In this document: positions 1-8,390 of the stretch, piece after piece | Layout: each line of letters begins with the position of its first letter | How positions within the stretch are numbered: the stretch's first letter is position 1 | Source of the DNA: UMGS1601 sp900553335 | Lineage (GTDB): Bacteria > Bacillota > Clostridia > Oscillospirales > Ruminococcaceae | Reading direction: 5' to 3' | DNA length: 64,000 bases | NCBI GenBank assembly: GCA_937920725.1 | Contig: CALEUW010000021.1 | Coordinates: forward strand, 42,994-106,993 | Made by a program: the position numbers and the translations under genes | The notes under the pieces: generated by a model | Databases searched by the model: none | Told to the model about the DNA's origin: nothing | Seen by the model: the letters and a program-made list of their open reading frames with translations, nothing else

Positions 1-31
1 CCGCGCCCGTCAAAATCAGTACGTCTTTCAT
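1..31 (-). CDS. Start of an unidentified gene, cut by the window edge
   Basis: Only the first ten codons (MKDVLILTGA) are inside the window. A good ribosome-binding site (AAAGGAG) lies 8 nt before the ATG. A hydrophobic beta strand leading into TGA at the extreme N-terminus is what NAD(P)-binding short-chain dehydrogenase/reductases show, which would suit the redox neighbourhood, but ten residues cannot prove it. It is the last visible gene of the minus-strand cluster. Confidence 0.5.
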   Translation of the reverse strand, partial: MKDVLILTGA

Positions 32-44
32 CGTAAATTCTCCT

Positions 45-1049
45 TTAACGTTTATTACATATTTTTGAACCGCCAAACACTTCGGACATTTCGATAGAAT
101 CAAGCGCCTGATCCAGCTTTTTTACTTCATATGCAGAAAGAAAAACATCTGCCGCACCTCCATTTTCCGCTAATCGATCCAACTTGCGTGTCCCGGGGAT
201 CGGTACAATGTACGGCTTTTTGCATAACATCCATGCGAGGGATATTTGGGCTGGAGTAGCTTCCTTTTCTTTTGCCATATGATTCAGCATAGCAAGCAAT
301 TTACGATTTTTATCCATATTCTCAGATTGAAACTGCGGCATGATGCTGCGATAATCCGTACCTGATTCAAATTTGGAATCTTTTCCGTATTTAGCACTTA
401 AAAATCCGTTTGCCAACGGTGAAAACGCCACATAGCCGATATTCAGTTCTTCAAGCATTGGAAACAGCGATTCATACCACCGTGCCATCATAGAGTAGCG
501 GTTTTGTATTGCTGTGACTGGGCAAACTGCGTGAGCGCGCCTAATCGTTTCCTCAGATGCTTCCGAAAGTCCCCAGTGTGTGATTTTGCCCTCTCTAATG
601 AGATCTGCCATTACACCAGCCACTTCCTCTATGGGGACATTTGGATCAGTACGGTGTTGATAGTATAAGTCAATGTAGTCTGTCTGCAATCTCTTCAGCG
701 AAGCCTCAACCGATGCACGGATTGTTTTCGGTTTTGAATCAGGAACAAGTGGCTTATTGACCTCTGCGGCAGTCATATCAAAGCGAATACCAAATTTTGT
801 TGCTATGATAACCTTGTCACGGCAGCCTTTCAATGCTTCCCCCACCAGACTTTCATTTTGATGAGGATCGTCAGGCATTCCGTACACTTCGGCAGTATCG
901 AAAAAAGTGTATCCAATATCGACTGCCTGCTGAATCAATCTGATTGCCTGGCTTTTTTCAGTAGGTGCGCCATAAGCGTGGCTCAGTCCCATACATCCAA
1001 GCCCTACTGCAGACACTGTTAAGTCTTTACCTAATGTTCTGTATTTCAT
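45..1049 (-). CDS. Aldo/keto reductase
   Basis: A cytosolic NADPH-dependent aldo/keto reductase of the bacterial YhdN/IolS type, expected to reduce aldehydes or ketones. The (beta/alpha)8 signature is complete: RTLGKDLTVSAVGLGCMG at the N-terminus, FFDTAEVYG with the catalytic Asp and Tyr, the catalytic Lys in IIATKFG, the active-site His in YYQHR, and the IPGTRK cofactor-phosphate loop near the C-terminus. I start it at the ATG at 1049 (MKYRTLG), preceded by GGGGACGAG; the longer reading frame would overlap the upstream gene. It belongs to a seven-gene minus-strand redox run. The substrate cannot be told from sequence. Confidence 0.9.
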   Translation of the reverse strand: MKYRTLGKDLTVSAVGLGCMGLSHAYGAPTEKSQAIRLIQQAVDIGYTFFDTAEVYGMPDDPHQNESLVGEALKGCRDKVIIATKFGIRFDMTAAEVNKPLVPDSKPKTIRASVEASLKRLQTDYIDLYYQHRTDPNVPIEEVAGVMADLIREGKITHWGLSEASEETIRRAHAVCPVTAIQNRYSMMARWYESLFPMLEELNIGYVAFSPLANGFLSAKYGKDSKFESGTDYRSIMPQFQSENMDKNRKLLAMLNHMAKEKEATPAQISLAWMLCKKPYIVPIPGTRKLDRLAENGGAADVFLSAYEVKKLDQALDSIEMSEVFGGSKICNKR

Positions 1050-1060
1050 ATCTCGTCCCC

Positions 1061-1786
1061 TTATTTCCGTAAATAGCGCAGCCATAGTGTATCGCCGTCT
1101 ATTTTCTCAACGGATTCTAATGTGAATACTGCTGGAGCACGATGCGGCAAAAAGTCTGATTTTTCAAAAATGGAAGCTGCTTTGCGGTCGCCGTCCGCCA
1201 CAGGAGCGATCACCAGACTGAGTTCATCAATCAAATCATCCTGCACAAACGACCAGTTGGTAAGTCCGCCGCCGGAAATCATAAGCTTTGAAATTCCAAA
1301 CAATTTATTCAGCTTTTCTAAAAGCAGCTTACAGTCAAGTTGATTTTCACCCGCAAAAATATAGGAAACATCAATACTGCGCAGATAGGTAATATACTCG
1401 TTTGAAACCTGCTCGGTCAGCACCTCAATTATGTGCGCTTTCGGTCGGCCTTTCTTTTCAAGATATTTCCCGCTGAATGCCAAAATGCCTTTTGGATCAA
1501 GAGAAACAATATAGTTTTGAACATCGCTTCCGGCAATATAATCCTTACGGGAATAATTAGTATTGCCCTTTGAAAGTTCTCCTATCCGTCCGTCAGCATA
1601 GCTGCTTTCCATCGTTGTTGTCCCGTAAAGCGTGGCAGGGCAGCCATAAAAGGTTCGGACTTTTGAAAACTGCTGCAATGCGGGCAAACATTCGGGTGCA
1701 GAGAAAAATTCTCCGTCAATCTTTCCGTCAAGGGAAGTCAGCATATGGCAGATTACATAAGGCTTTTCCTTTTCTTCCATTATCAT
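1061..1786 (-). CDS. RibD C-terminal-domain reductase (dihydrofolate-reductase fold)
   Basis: A 241-aa stand-alone RibD_C domain protein, the fold used by the riboflavin pathway reductase and by dihydrofolate reductase. Visible marks are MLTSLDGKIDG at the N-terminus (the MSLDGK motif), an ISGGGLTNWSF glycine-rich NADPH loop around residue 165, and DELSLVIAPVADG, where family members have the (D/E)EL-x-L-x-I-x-P-v-x-G motif. There is no deaminase domain and no riboflavin operon around it, so a general NADPH reductase role is more likely than riboflavin synthesis. The start is supported by AAGGAGG about 10 nt upstream. It ends 11 nt before the aldo/keto reductase start, so the two are probably co-transcribed. 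Confidence 0.85.
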   Translation of the reverse strand: MIMEEKEKPYVICHMLTSLDGKIDGEFFSAPECLPALQQFSKVRTFYGCPATLYGTTTMESSYADGRIGELSKGNTNYSRKDYIAGSDVQNYIVSLDPKGILAFSGKYLEKKGRPKAHIIEVLTEQVSNEYITYLRSIDVSYIFAGENQLDCKLLLEKLNKLFGISKLMISGGGLTNWSFVQDDLIDELSLVIAPVADGDRKAASIFEKSDFLPHRAPAVFTLESVEKIDGDTLWLRYLRK

Positions 1787-1802
1787 TCCCTACGTCCTCC
1801 TT

Positions 1803-2474
1803 TTATTGATTCAATCCATTTTCATTCAAATACGCAAGAATTCCTTCTGTGTCTGTGGCTTTTACGAATAATCCATCATGCACTGTTGCGTTTTTTGCAC
1901 ATTCCTTTACAAATTCCATAGAATTTTCAAACTGTTCGGTATCCATAGAGGCTGACTGTGTAAAGGGATATATTTCCTTGCCCATCAAATCGTAGTTTTC
2001 AAGAAAAGTTCCGATCACCATCGGCGCAGTATGCCACCAAATCGGGTAGCCGATCAAAATCTTTGAATATTCTTCAAGAGATTCCGGTAAATCTTTAATC
2101 TTCGGACGGGCATTTTCATCTCGTTCCTTCAGCGCAACTTCGGTACATTCGGTGTAATCTTCCGGATAGGGAGTCTGCGGTACAATCTCAAAAATATCCC
2201 CGCCCGTTTGCTCTTTGATGGTATTCGCCATTTTTTCCGTATTTGACGACCATGAAAAGTAAACTATCAATGTCTTTCCATCTGTTGCTGCTGTCGGATC
2301 GGAAGAATCAATTGGTTCGGCAGCGCCATTGTCAGGTGTTTTGTCAGATGCCTGATCTGTAACCTGTGATTCCGTATTTGTTTCAGAGCTATCTTTATCA
2401 GCAGATGTGGAACTGCAAGCAGTAATACTGAATACAAGCAGCACGCTCATTAAAAGTGCAGTTAATTTTTTCAT
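1803..2474 (-). CDS. Exported flavodoxin-fold lipoprotein
   Basis: A 223-aa flavodoxin-like protein with a lipoprotein signal (MKKLTALLMSVLLVFSITAC; lipobox ITAC, Cys20), then a Ser/Thr/Asp-rich linker to about residue 65. The flavodoxin domain starts at TLIVYFSWSSNTEKMA, the FMN-phosphate loop, and continues through IGYPIWWHTAPMVIGTFLE, the usual flavin-ring loop of this family. It should sit on the outer face of the membrane and carry FMN. It is a close paralog of the next gene upstream (2488-3330), from which it is separated by 13 nt, and a more distant paralog of 4527-5153. The redox partner is unknown; neighbouring reductases are candidates. Confidence 0.88.
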   Translation of the reverse strand: MKKLTALLMSVLLVFSITACSSTSADKDSSETNTESQVTDQASDKTPDNGAAEPIDSSDPTAATDGKTLIVYFSWSSNTEKMANTIKEQTGGDIFEIVPQTPYPEDYTECTEVALKERDENARPKIKDLPESLEEYSKILIGYPIWWHTAPMVIGTFLENYDLMGKEIYPFTQSASMDTEQFENSMEFVKECAKNATVHDGLFVKATDTEGILAYLNENGLNQ

Positions 2475-2487
2475 GATAGTAATCTCC

Positions 2488-3330
2488 TTATTTCGATAAA
2501 TTATTATTTTTAAGATACAAGTTGATAGCGCTTGTATCCGAGTATCTTACAAACAGTCCGTCATGTACATCTGCGTCCTTAGCACATTCACGGACAAAAT
2601 TCATAGAATTGTTAAACTGTTCGGTATCCATAGAAGCCGACTGAGAGAAAGGATATATATTCACTCCTGTCAAATCGTAGCTTTCCAGGAATGTTCCTAT
2701 AATCATAGGAGCTGTATGCCACCAAATCGGATACCCGATCAGGATCGTATCGTATTCATCAACCGATGCAGGCAGATTCTGAATTGCAGGACGGGCATTG
2801 TTATCTCTTTCTGCCAGAGCTATCTCGGTACAAGCGGTGTAGTCGGTTGGATACTCTGTTATGGGCATAAGTTCCAAAAGATCTCCGCCGGTCTGTTCCT
2901 TGATCGTATTCGCCATTCTTTCCGTATTCGAAGACCATGAAAAATATACAATCAGCGTTTTACCTTCTATTTCAGTAGCAGGCTGCTCTGTAGGTTCTGT
3001 AGTGGACGGTATAGCAGAGCCTTCAAGCGGCCTAATGCCTTTAACGTGAGCGTTTATCATTCCAACGTCAGCTGAAGTAATTTCGCCGTCAGTATTAACG
3101 TCAGCAGCTTTAAACATATCGCCCAAAAGCATTGTAATGCCTTTGGCGTGTGAATTAGCGAGTCCTACATCAGCAGAAGAAATCTTCCCATCGTTATTAA
3201 TATCGCCGATAAGTTGTTCAGATTGACTTTTTGAATCTTCTTCCGTTTCTCTTAAAACAGATTGACTGCTCCAAGCAGCTAGGCTGATTACAAGCAACAC
3301 GCTCATTAAAATAGCAGTTAGTTTTTTCAT
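2488..3330 (-). CDS. Secreted flavodoxin with an N-terminal type I dockerin
   Basis: A 280-aa three-part protein: signal peptide (1-20), a two-repeat dockerin (about 42-99) and a flavodoxin domain (about 123-280). The two dockerin repeats read DINNDGKISSADVGLANSH and DVNTDGEITSADVGMINAH, each with the DxNxDGxIxSxD calcium loop followed by a helix, as in type I dockerins that plug into cellulosomal cohesins. The flavodoxin part matches the paralog at 1803-2474, including SWSSNTERMA and IGYPIWWHTAPM. The lipobox Cys of the paralog is a Trp here (codon TGG; LAAW instead of ITAC), so lipid anchoring is lost and the protein is probably secreted. A dockerin on a redox protein, placed between signal and enzyme, is unusual. 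Confidence 0.88.
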   Translation of the reverse strand: MKKLTAILMSVLLVISLAAWSSQSVLRETEEDSKSQSEQLIGDINNDGKISSADVGLANSHAKGITMLLGDMFKAADVNTDGEITSADVGMINAHVKGIRPLEGSAIPSTTEPTEQPATEIEGKTLIVYFSWSSNTERMANTIKEQTGGDLLELMPITEYPTDYTACTEIALAERDNNARPAIQNLPASVDEYDTILIGYPIWWHTAPMIIGTFLESYDLTGVNIYPFSQSASMDTEQFNNSMNFVRECAKDADVHDGLFVRYSDTSAINLYLKNNNLSK

Positions 3331-3353
3331 GTTAAATTACTGTCCTTTCAAAA

Positions 3354-4511
3354 TCAAATACACTCTTTAAGTATTTCAAAAATTTCATCGTGCGTCAGCT
3401 TTTTGCAGCAGCCTGCGGTGATGTTGGTGGAATCTGCAATCGCATGAAAATCAGTATCTGCCGAAATGCCCATTTGTGTAAAACTCGTTGGTAGTCCGAT
3501 TTCTTTAATAAATTCTGCCAAAGCCTCCACACCTGCAAGCGCCGTTTCTTCATCTTTTCTCTTATCTTCAATGCCCCATACATTCTTTGCAAAACGAGCA
3601 AAGCGTTTCACACCGTCTTTATAAATGTGGCGATATAGAACAGGATGAATGACAGCAAGCCCCTGACCGTGATTACAGTCGGTATATGCTCCAAGCTGGT
3701 GTTCAATTTGATGACACTGAAAATCAGTAATTTTGCCGATTTTCAAAATACCGTTTTCTGCCATGGATGACGCCCACATCAGCTCGCTTCTTGCATCGTA
3801 GTCCTCGTTGTCTGTAAGCAGGATGCGAATATTCCTGATAACACTTCTCATAACCGCTTCGTTTATATCATCAGACAGATTGTTGTCGTCCGGTTTGCCG
3901 AAGTAGGTTTCCATAGCGTGGCTGAGAGTATCGAATGCTCCCGAAATGACCTGTTCAAACGGTACGGACATCGTATATGTCGGATCAAGAAACACAAACT
4001 CGGCCTGTGCACCGAAAATCCCCGCTTTGATTTTCTTTTCTTCGTTGGTGATTACTGCGCCTGCATTCATTTCCGCCCCTGTTCCCGAAGCGGTCACAAT
4101 AGCGCCCATAGGAATAAACTCTGTGGGATATGTCTTTTTGACAGTTTCCATCTCCCAAATATCCTCCGAAAGCTTTGCTTGTGCGGATACAATTTTACAG
4201 CAGTCAATGACCGAGCCTCCGCCTACCGCAAGAATAAAATCCACATGGTTTTCACGGGCAAGCTTAGCGCCCTCCTGCACTTTGGCATATGTTGGGTTGG
4301 ACATGATGCCTGAAAACTCAATTACTGTTTTTTCTGCCTTTTGTAAAATGGCTGTTACTTCGTCATAAATACCATTTTTCTTAACAGAACCTCCGCCGTA
4401 GGCCAGCATGACCGTGTTTCCTATCTTCTTCATCAAACAGCGAAGATATTCCTTAACGCCGCCTTTACCGAAATAGACTTTTGTGTGGTTTTCATAAATA
4501 AAGTTATTCAT
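3354..4511 (-). CDS. Iron-containing alcohol dehydrogenase (butanol dehydrogenase type)
   Basis: A 385-aa group III metal-dependent alcohol dehydrogenase, closest in pattern to the NADPH-dependent butanol dehydrogenase/YugJ family. Seen are the nucleotide-binding LAYGGGSVKKNGIYDEV, FILAVGGGSVIDCCKI, GAFDTLSHAMETYF with the first metal ligands, and the metal-binding His run CHQIEHQLGAYTDCNHGQGLAVIHP. It probably interconverts aldehydes and primary alcohols in fermentation. Length is normal for the family. It is flanked on both sides by exported flavodoxins in the same orientation. Confidence 0.92.
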   Translation of the reverse strand: MNNFIYENHTKVYFGKGGVKEYLRCLMKKIGNTVMLAYGGGSVKKNGIYDEVTAILQKAEKTVIEFSGIMSNPTYAKVQEGAKLARENHVDFILAVGGGSVIDCCKIVSAQAKLSEDIWEMETVKKTYPTEFIPMGAIVTASGTGAEMNAGAVITNEEKKIKAGIFGAQAEFVFLDPTYTMSVPFEQVISGAFDTLSHAMETYFGKPDDNNLSDDINEAVMRSVIRNIRILLTDNEDYDARSELMWASSMAENGILKIGKITDFQCHQIEHQLGAYTDCNHGQGLAVIHPVLYRHIYKDGVKRFARFAKNVWGIEDKRKDEETALAGVEALAEFIKEIGLPTSFTQMGISADTDFHAIADSTNITAGCCKKLTHDEIFEILKECI

Positions 4512-4526
4512 TACAATACCTCCCGA

Positions 4527-5153
4527 TCAATTTTCTTTTGAAAATCCCGATGCCCAATCCTTCACTTCTTTTTCAGATTCAGCAACCGAACTGCCGCGCA
4601 ATGAAAGAGCATTATCCTTAAGAACAGTCGCACCCTTGGCAAGCTCTGCAACCCGATCTACGCTGTTTGCTCCGTTAGAACTGCCGTTGTGGGAGAAGAA
4701 TGGGATAATCGTTTTACCTGAAAGGTCGTATTCTTCGAGAAAAGTCCAGACAGGCATCGGCAGGTCGTACCACCATACGGGGAAACCGATATAGATCACA
4801 TCGTACTGTGCCATTATGTCGGTGTCAATATGTTCGGACAACTCCGGGCGGATTTCGTTGTCGAGTTCATTTTTTGCACGGTCAGCACAGGAATCAAAAT
4901 CCTCACCGTATGGTTCTGACGGAACAATGCGGAACAGATCGCCGCCTGTTTCCTCCGATATCCATCTTGCCATCTGCTGACCGTTTCCCGACCATGAGAA
5001 GTAGGCAACAAGAACCTTGCTGTCGCCGTTTACTGCCGATTCCGGCGCATTGTCGATTGCATTGTGATCTCCGCCTCCGCAGGCACTAAGGCTTAGACAA
5101 AGCGTTAAAAGTGCGATAAAAACGGATAAAAACTTGATAAATTTCTTTTTCAT
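4527..5153 (-). CDS. Exported flavodoxin-fold lipoprotein, third paralog
   Basis: A flavodoxin-domain lipoprotein of about 208 aa from the ATG at 5153 (MKKKFIKFL), which has AAAGGAGAATACACC directly upstream; an upstream in-frame ATG would run into the neighbouring gene and is rejected. The lipobox is LSACGGG. The flavodoxin core has VLVAYFSWSGNGQQMA and IYIGFPVWWYDLPMPVWTFLE, and FFSHNGSSNG replaces the FTQSASM loop of the other two paralogs, so this one is the most diverged. It is co-oriented with and close to the alcohol dehydrogenase and the hydrolase. Confidence 0.87.
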   Translation of the reverse strand: MKKKFIKFLSVFIALLTLCLSLSACGGGDHNAIDNAPESAVNGDSKVLVAYFSWSGNGQQMARWISEETGGDLFRIVPSEPYGEDFDSCADRAKNELDNEIRPELSEHIDTDIMAQYDVIYIGFPVWWYDLPMPVWTFLEEYDLSGKTIIPFFSHNGSSNGANSVDRVAELAKGATVLKDNALSLRGSSVAESEKEVKDWASGFSKEN

Positions 5154-5176
5154 GGTGTATTCTCCTTTATATGTAT

Positions 5177-6067
5177 TTACATTTGTTTTTCCCAAAATGC
5201 CACGGCGCCATCAAACCAGCCCTCTGCGGTTGTTCCGGTACCCAGGCCAAACCCGTGGCCAAGTCCCGGATATTTGTGAAACTCAACATCAATCCCAACT
5301 GATTTCATGGTGTTTGCTCTGTTTTCCATTGTGCGCCAGCTTGCGATTCCATCATCCTCACCAACGCACATATAGGTGGGAGGATCGCTCCTTGTGTATT
5401 CGCTGTGCCCGGTATATTGAATAACCGCAGTTCCCGGTCTTGGGTAGCTGCCACCGCTAAAGGCTTCCGTTCCATGGGAACTGAGATAGGCCGTCATTCT
5501 GCCGCCAGCCGAGCCGCCCCACAAAGAGTAGCAGTCGGTATTTACTTCCAGCTCCTCAGCGTGATCGAAAATAAAGCCTATTGCCCGTGCCAAATCCTCA
5601 CAAGCCGTCTGTGCACCGGGACGGTAAATCAAAGCGAAAGCATTGTATCCTTTCTTTGATAACTCCAAAGCGTGAGGGAAGCTGTCGTGCATCGCTCCTA
5701 CATAAGCAAATCCGCCGCCTGCATTGCAGATTGCAAACCTTGCGCCGGGATCGCCTTTGAAGAAAAACACCCCCGTATCTGCTTTTGCGGGATCAGCAGC
5801 TTTTTCTTCATCGGTATAGATATCGTAAAAAACCGCATCGCCCGCTTCTGCATGGCTTTTCATGTAATTTGCGATCTCCACCGTCTTATTCGGATCAGTA
5901 TAGCTATACCATGTCAGCCGGAGTTCTCCCAGCGTATCCCCGCTGTAATATTCACTATTCACGGGAAATATCAATCTGCCGTAATTCCCAAATACCGGAT
6001 CAGAAATCACATCAGATATCTTTGTATTGAGCGTATAAAGTTCCTCACGGGTTTTGGTTGTCTGCAT
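5177..6067 (-). CDS. Alpha/beta hydrolase, esterase-like
   Basis: A 296-aa alpha/beta hydrolase of the acetyl-esterase/BD-FAE type. The oxyanion region is CNAGGGFAYVG rather than the classical HGGG, the nucleophile Ser lies in WGGSAGGRM, the acid is in GEDDGIASW and the catalytic His in KYPGLGHGFG. There is no signal peptide, so it is cytosolic. Its start has CGGAG about 8 nt before the ATG. It is the first gene of the minus-strand redox run that ends at the window edge, downstream of the LysR unit and its terminator. The natural ester is unknown. Confidence 0.85.
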   Translation of the reverse strand: MQTTKTREELYTLNTKISDVISDPVFGNYGRLIFPVNSEYYSGDTLGELRLTWYSYTDPNKTVEIANYMKSHAEAGDAVFYDIYTDEEKAADPAKADTGVFFFKGDPGARFAICNAGGGFAYVGAMHDSFPHALELSKKGYNAFALIYRPGAQTACEDLARAIGFIFDHAEELEVNTDCYSLWGGSAGGRMTAYLSSHGTEAFSGGSYPRPGTAVIQYTGHSEYTRSDPPTYMCVGEDDGIASWRTMENRANTMKSVGIDVEFHKYPGLGHGFGLGTGTTAEGWFDGAVAFWEKQM

Positions 6068-6225
6068 ATTATTCTCCGTTTGTTCAAAAAAAGTTTCTTA
6101 AGAACCTCTACAGTACCCAAAAGCAAAGGATTTTGACCAGAACGAGAACCTTTTAATATAGCTTGCTGCTTTGCCGCAGACAGCTGCGCCGTCAAAAGTG
6201 AGTTTCATTCTATCTGTTTATATTA

Positions 6226-6259
6226 TAAAAAAATCGAGGCTTTATGAGAAGTCTCGATT
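6226..6259 (-). terminator. Intrinsic terminator after the LysR gene
   Basis: On the minus strand ATCGAGAC and GCCTCGAT form a stem that is followed by seven T residues. It lies about 45 nt after the LysR stop codon and separates that unit from the redox operon. Confidence 0.75.
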
Positions 6260-6303
6260 CGTTCATCAGTATATACCTTAGAGTTATGACTATATTTGCC
6301 GTC

Positions 6304-7191
6304 TTAATATACTTGCCGCACCGCATCTAAAAACTTTTGAACAGTATCTGAAGGAGTCGGCGAATGTAAAATGCCAAATGGAATGGTGTGATTCCAATTA
6401 ACAGGAATCGTTTTAAACATTGGATGAACATTTACCCAATTGTCAATAGTCATTACTATGTTATTCTCCGTTTCGCAGCGATTGAATACGCTTAGATTAA
6501 AACGATCGAAATCAACAATGTTGATCTGTGAATGATTTTTCCATAAATCATCCCGCATCAGATCCAAATACTTATTCCAACCGCGTCTTATCAGCATGAA
6601 ATTCTCTCCATATAAATCTTCTTCGGTCAGCGTTTGTTTTTCAGCTAACCGATGATTGATCGGAACTGCACAGCGTATCGGGGTTTTGGAAAGCTCAAGC
6701 GCACTGCATTTATAATAATCCAAAAATTCCGAATCATATAATCCTGCGACAATATCAATATTTTTACCCAAATTGTTTAAAATTTCTTTGGCATTTTCGG
6801 GAGTGTTTTCATAATTGATAAGGTGAAATTTTACCTCAGGACATACTGCATGAATTTTAGGCCACATATCCATTAAAAACTGTGCCGGCGTCATAGGAGA
6901 GGTCCCAATGCGGATAATATTCGTATCTTCCTGCATGGAGTTTTTTGCGCGTATTACAGAATCCCGGCAATACTGAATGATGTATTTTGTGTCATTATAA
7001 AGCGATCTGCCTGCATTTGTCAGAACAAGTCCGCGATGCGTTCTTTCAAACAGCTTAACATCCGACTTTGACTCAAGTAGATTAATCTGCTTAATAACGG
7101 CAGTCGGTGTGATGTATAACTCTTCCGCCGCTTTGTTGAAGCTGCCTGCGTCCGCCACATGCAGAAATGTATCAAGTTGAGGGTTGTACAT
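6304..7191 (-). CDS. LysR-family transcriptional regulator
   Basis: A LysR regulator of about 295 aa. The N-terminal winged HTH is clear (LDTFLHVADAGSFNKAAEELYITPTAVIKQINLLE, shown here as the HTH spanning residues 6-40), followed by VKLFERTHRGLVLTNAG, and the C-terminal two-lobe effector domain starts at IIRIGTSP. I prefer the ATG at 7191 (MYNPQLD) with GGGCGG upstream; a GTG nine bases earlier is possible. Its start overlaps the end of the small HTH gene, so the two are translationally coupled. By family habit it may control the adjacent redox operon, but its ligand is unknown. Confidence 0.9.
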   Translation of the reverse strand: MYNPQLDTFLHVADAGSFNKAAEELYITPTAVIKQINLLESKSDVKLFERTHRGLVLTNAGRSLYNDTKYIIQYCRDSVIRAKNSMQEDTNIIRIGTSPMTPAQFLMDMWPKIHAVCPEVKFHLINYENTPENAKEILNNLGKNIDIVAGLYDSEFLDYYKCSALELSKTPIRCAVPINHRLAEKQTLTEEDLYGENFMLIRRGWNKYLDLMRDDLWKNHSQINIVDFDRFNLSVFNRCETENNIVMTIDNWVNVHPMFKTIPVNWNHTIPFGILHSPTPSDTVQKFLDAVRQVY

Positions 7192-7366
7192 AATTTCCAC
7201 CGCCCTTCTTTCTCAAATCATTCGGTTTTTTTGCATCTTTAGGAATCATCCATGAATGCCCGAAGCGTTTTACTCCATTGATTCGCCCTTCTTCACATAA
7301 CTTCTGAATCCAACGCTCTGAAACATTCCAACGCTCAGATGCTTCCTTGACCGATATATAATCCAT
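7172..7366 (-). CDS. Small helix-turn-helix DNA-binding protein
   Basis: A 64-aa protein from the ATG at 7366, with GGAGGAATAGAA upstream. SVKEASERWNVSERWIQKLCEEGRI is the winged HTH typical of excisionase/MerR-type helix-turn-helix proteins, followed by NGVKRFGHSWMIPKDAKKP, the familiar wing. Such proteins are common in Firmicutes as small regulators. Its last 20 bases overlap the LysR gene, which suggests a two-gene regulatory operon driven by the strong promoter at 7413-7441. Confidence 0.8.
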   Translation of the reverse strand: MDYISVKEASERWNVSERWIQKLCEEGRINGVKRFGHSWMIPKDAKKPNDLRKKGGGNYVQPST

Positions 7367-7412
7367 TTCTATTCCTCCGTATAAAGTATGCGAATATCCA
7401 AAGTATATATTT

Positions 7413-7441
7413 ATTATATTCGGATAAACGAAGTGTGTCAA
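7413..7441 (-). promoter_or_regulatory. Strong sigma-A promoter of the HTH-LysR pair
   Basis: On the minus strand a perfect TTGACA is followed after 17 nt by a perfect TATAAT, 47 nt before the HTH start codon. Copies of TATCCGAATA and TGGATATTCG lie over and just after the -10 and form an imperfect inverted repeat, a plausible operator for one of the two encoded regulators. Confidence 0.8.
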
Positions 7442-7664
7442 GTATCTGCTCAAATCAAAAATAAGCAAAGAGGCCGATCGTATCAAATACAATTCAACCT
7501 CTTGCTGTTCCTATTCGGTTTTATTTTCTCGTTAAGGGATATCTCGTTTTTGGCTTCGAGGTTTTTAATTTGTGCAAATCGCATATTGTCTAGCTGAAAA
7601 TCATGACGCAGCTAATAAGCAGCTAAATAAATATGACAGACATCAATACTGTCTTATGTTTAAT
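7442..7664. other. Intergenic space between sigE and the HTH promoter
   Basis: No gene is supported here. A weak stem (GACAG/CTGTC near 7639-7657) after the sigE stop might end the spoIIGA-sigE transcript but lacks a clear T-run. Confidence 0.4.
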
Positions 7665-8378
7665 TCAGCATATCTTCTCTAGATTTCGTTTGATCCTCTT
7701 AAGTATTTTCTTTTCAAGCCTTGATATATAAGACTGAGATATTCCGACAACATCGGCAACCTGCTTTTGCGTCATCTCATGTCCGCTGTCTATTCCGAAT
7801 CTCATTTTCATTATTGTTTTTTCACGTCCGCTTAGTTTCTCTATTTCCTTCAGTACAAGCTGACGTTCAACCTCGCTTTCGATTCCTCTCATAACTATAT
7901 CGTTGTCAGTTCCTAAAATATCAGAAAGCAACAACTCATTTCCATCCCAGTCAATATTAAGCGGCTCATCTATTGATATATCGTTTTTGTATTGATTTGA
8001 CTTTCTTAAAAACATCAAAATCTCATTTTCTATACACCTCGATGCATAAGTTGCAAGCTTTATGTTCTTATCGGGATTATATGTATTTACCGATTTGATG
8101 AGTCCTATTGTACCTATTGATATAAGATCTTCAAGGCCTATTCCTGTCGATTCAAACTTCTTTGCAATATAAACTACAAGGCGGAGATTGTGAACGATCA
8201 AAAGCTCTTTTCCCTTCTTATCTCCTGCCTTCAAAAGCTCATAAGCTATCTTCTCTTCCTTTTCTCCAAGCGGCGGAGGAAGAGAATCAGCTCCATTGAT
8301 ATAATCAATTTCAAATTTTCCAAACAGCTTATTTAATATTTGATTTTTGAAAAATAGTTTAAGTTTTGTTGTAATCAT
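7665..8378 (-). CDS. sigE: Sporulation mother-cell sigma factor SigE
   Basis: A 237-aa sigma-70 factor with the hallmark of pro-sigma-E: a hydrophobic/basic pro-region of about 28 residues (KLKLFFKNQILNKLFG) before the core. Region 2 is LLIVHNLRLVVYIAKKFESTGIG through DLISIGTIGLIKSVNTYNPDKNIKLATYASRCIENEILM, and the region 4 HTH is QKQVADVVGISQSYISRLEKKIL. Length matches SigE (about 239 aa). Pairing with spoIIGA 12 nt upstream settles the identity against SigK or SigF. It directs early mother-cell transcription after its pro-region is removed. Confidence 0.95.
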   Translation of the reverse strand: MITTKLKLFFKNQILNKLFGKFEIDYINGADSLPPPLGEKEEKIAYELLKAGDKKGKELLIVHNLRLVVYIAKKFESTGIGLEDLISIGTIGLIKSVNTYNPDKNIKLATYASRCIENEILMFLRKSNQYKNDISIDEPLNIDWDGNELLLSDILGTDNDIVMRGIESEVERQLVLKEIEKLSGREKTIMKMRFGIDSGHEMTQKQVADVVGISQSYISRLEKKILKRIKRNLEKIC

Positions 8379-8390
8379 TGTCTGTTGTCC

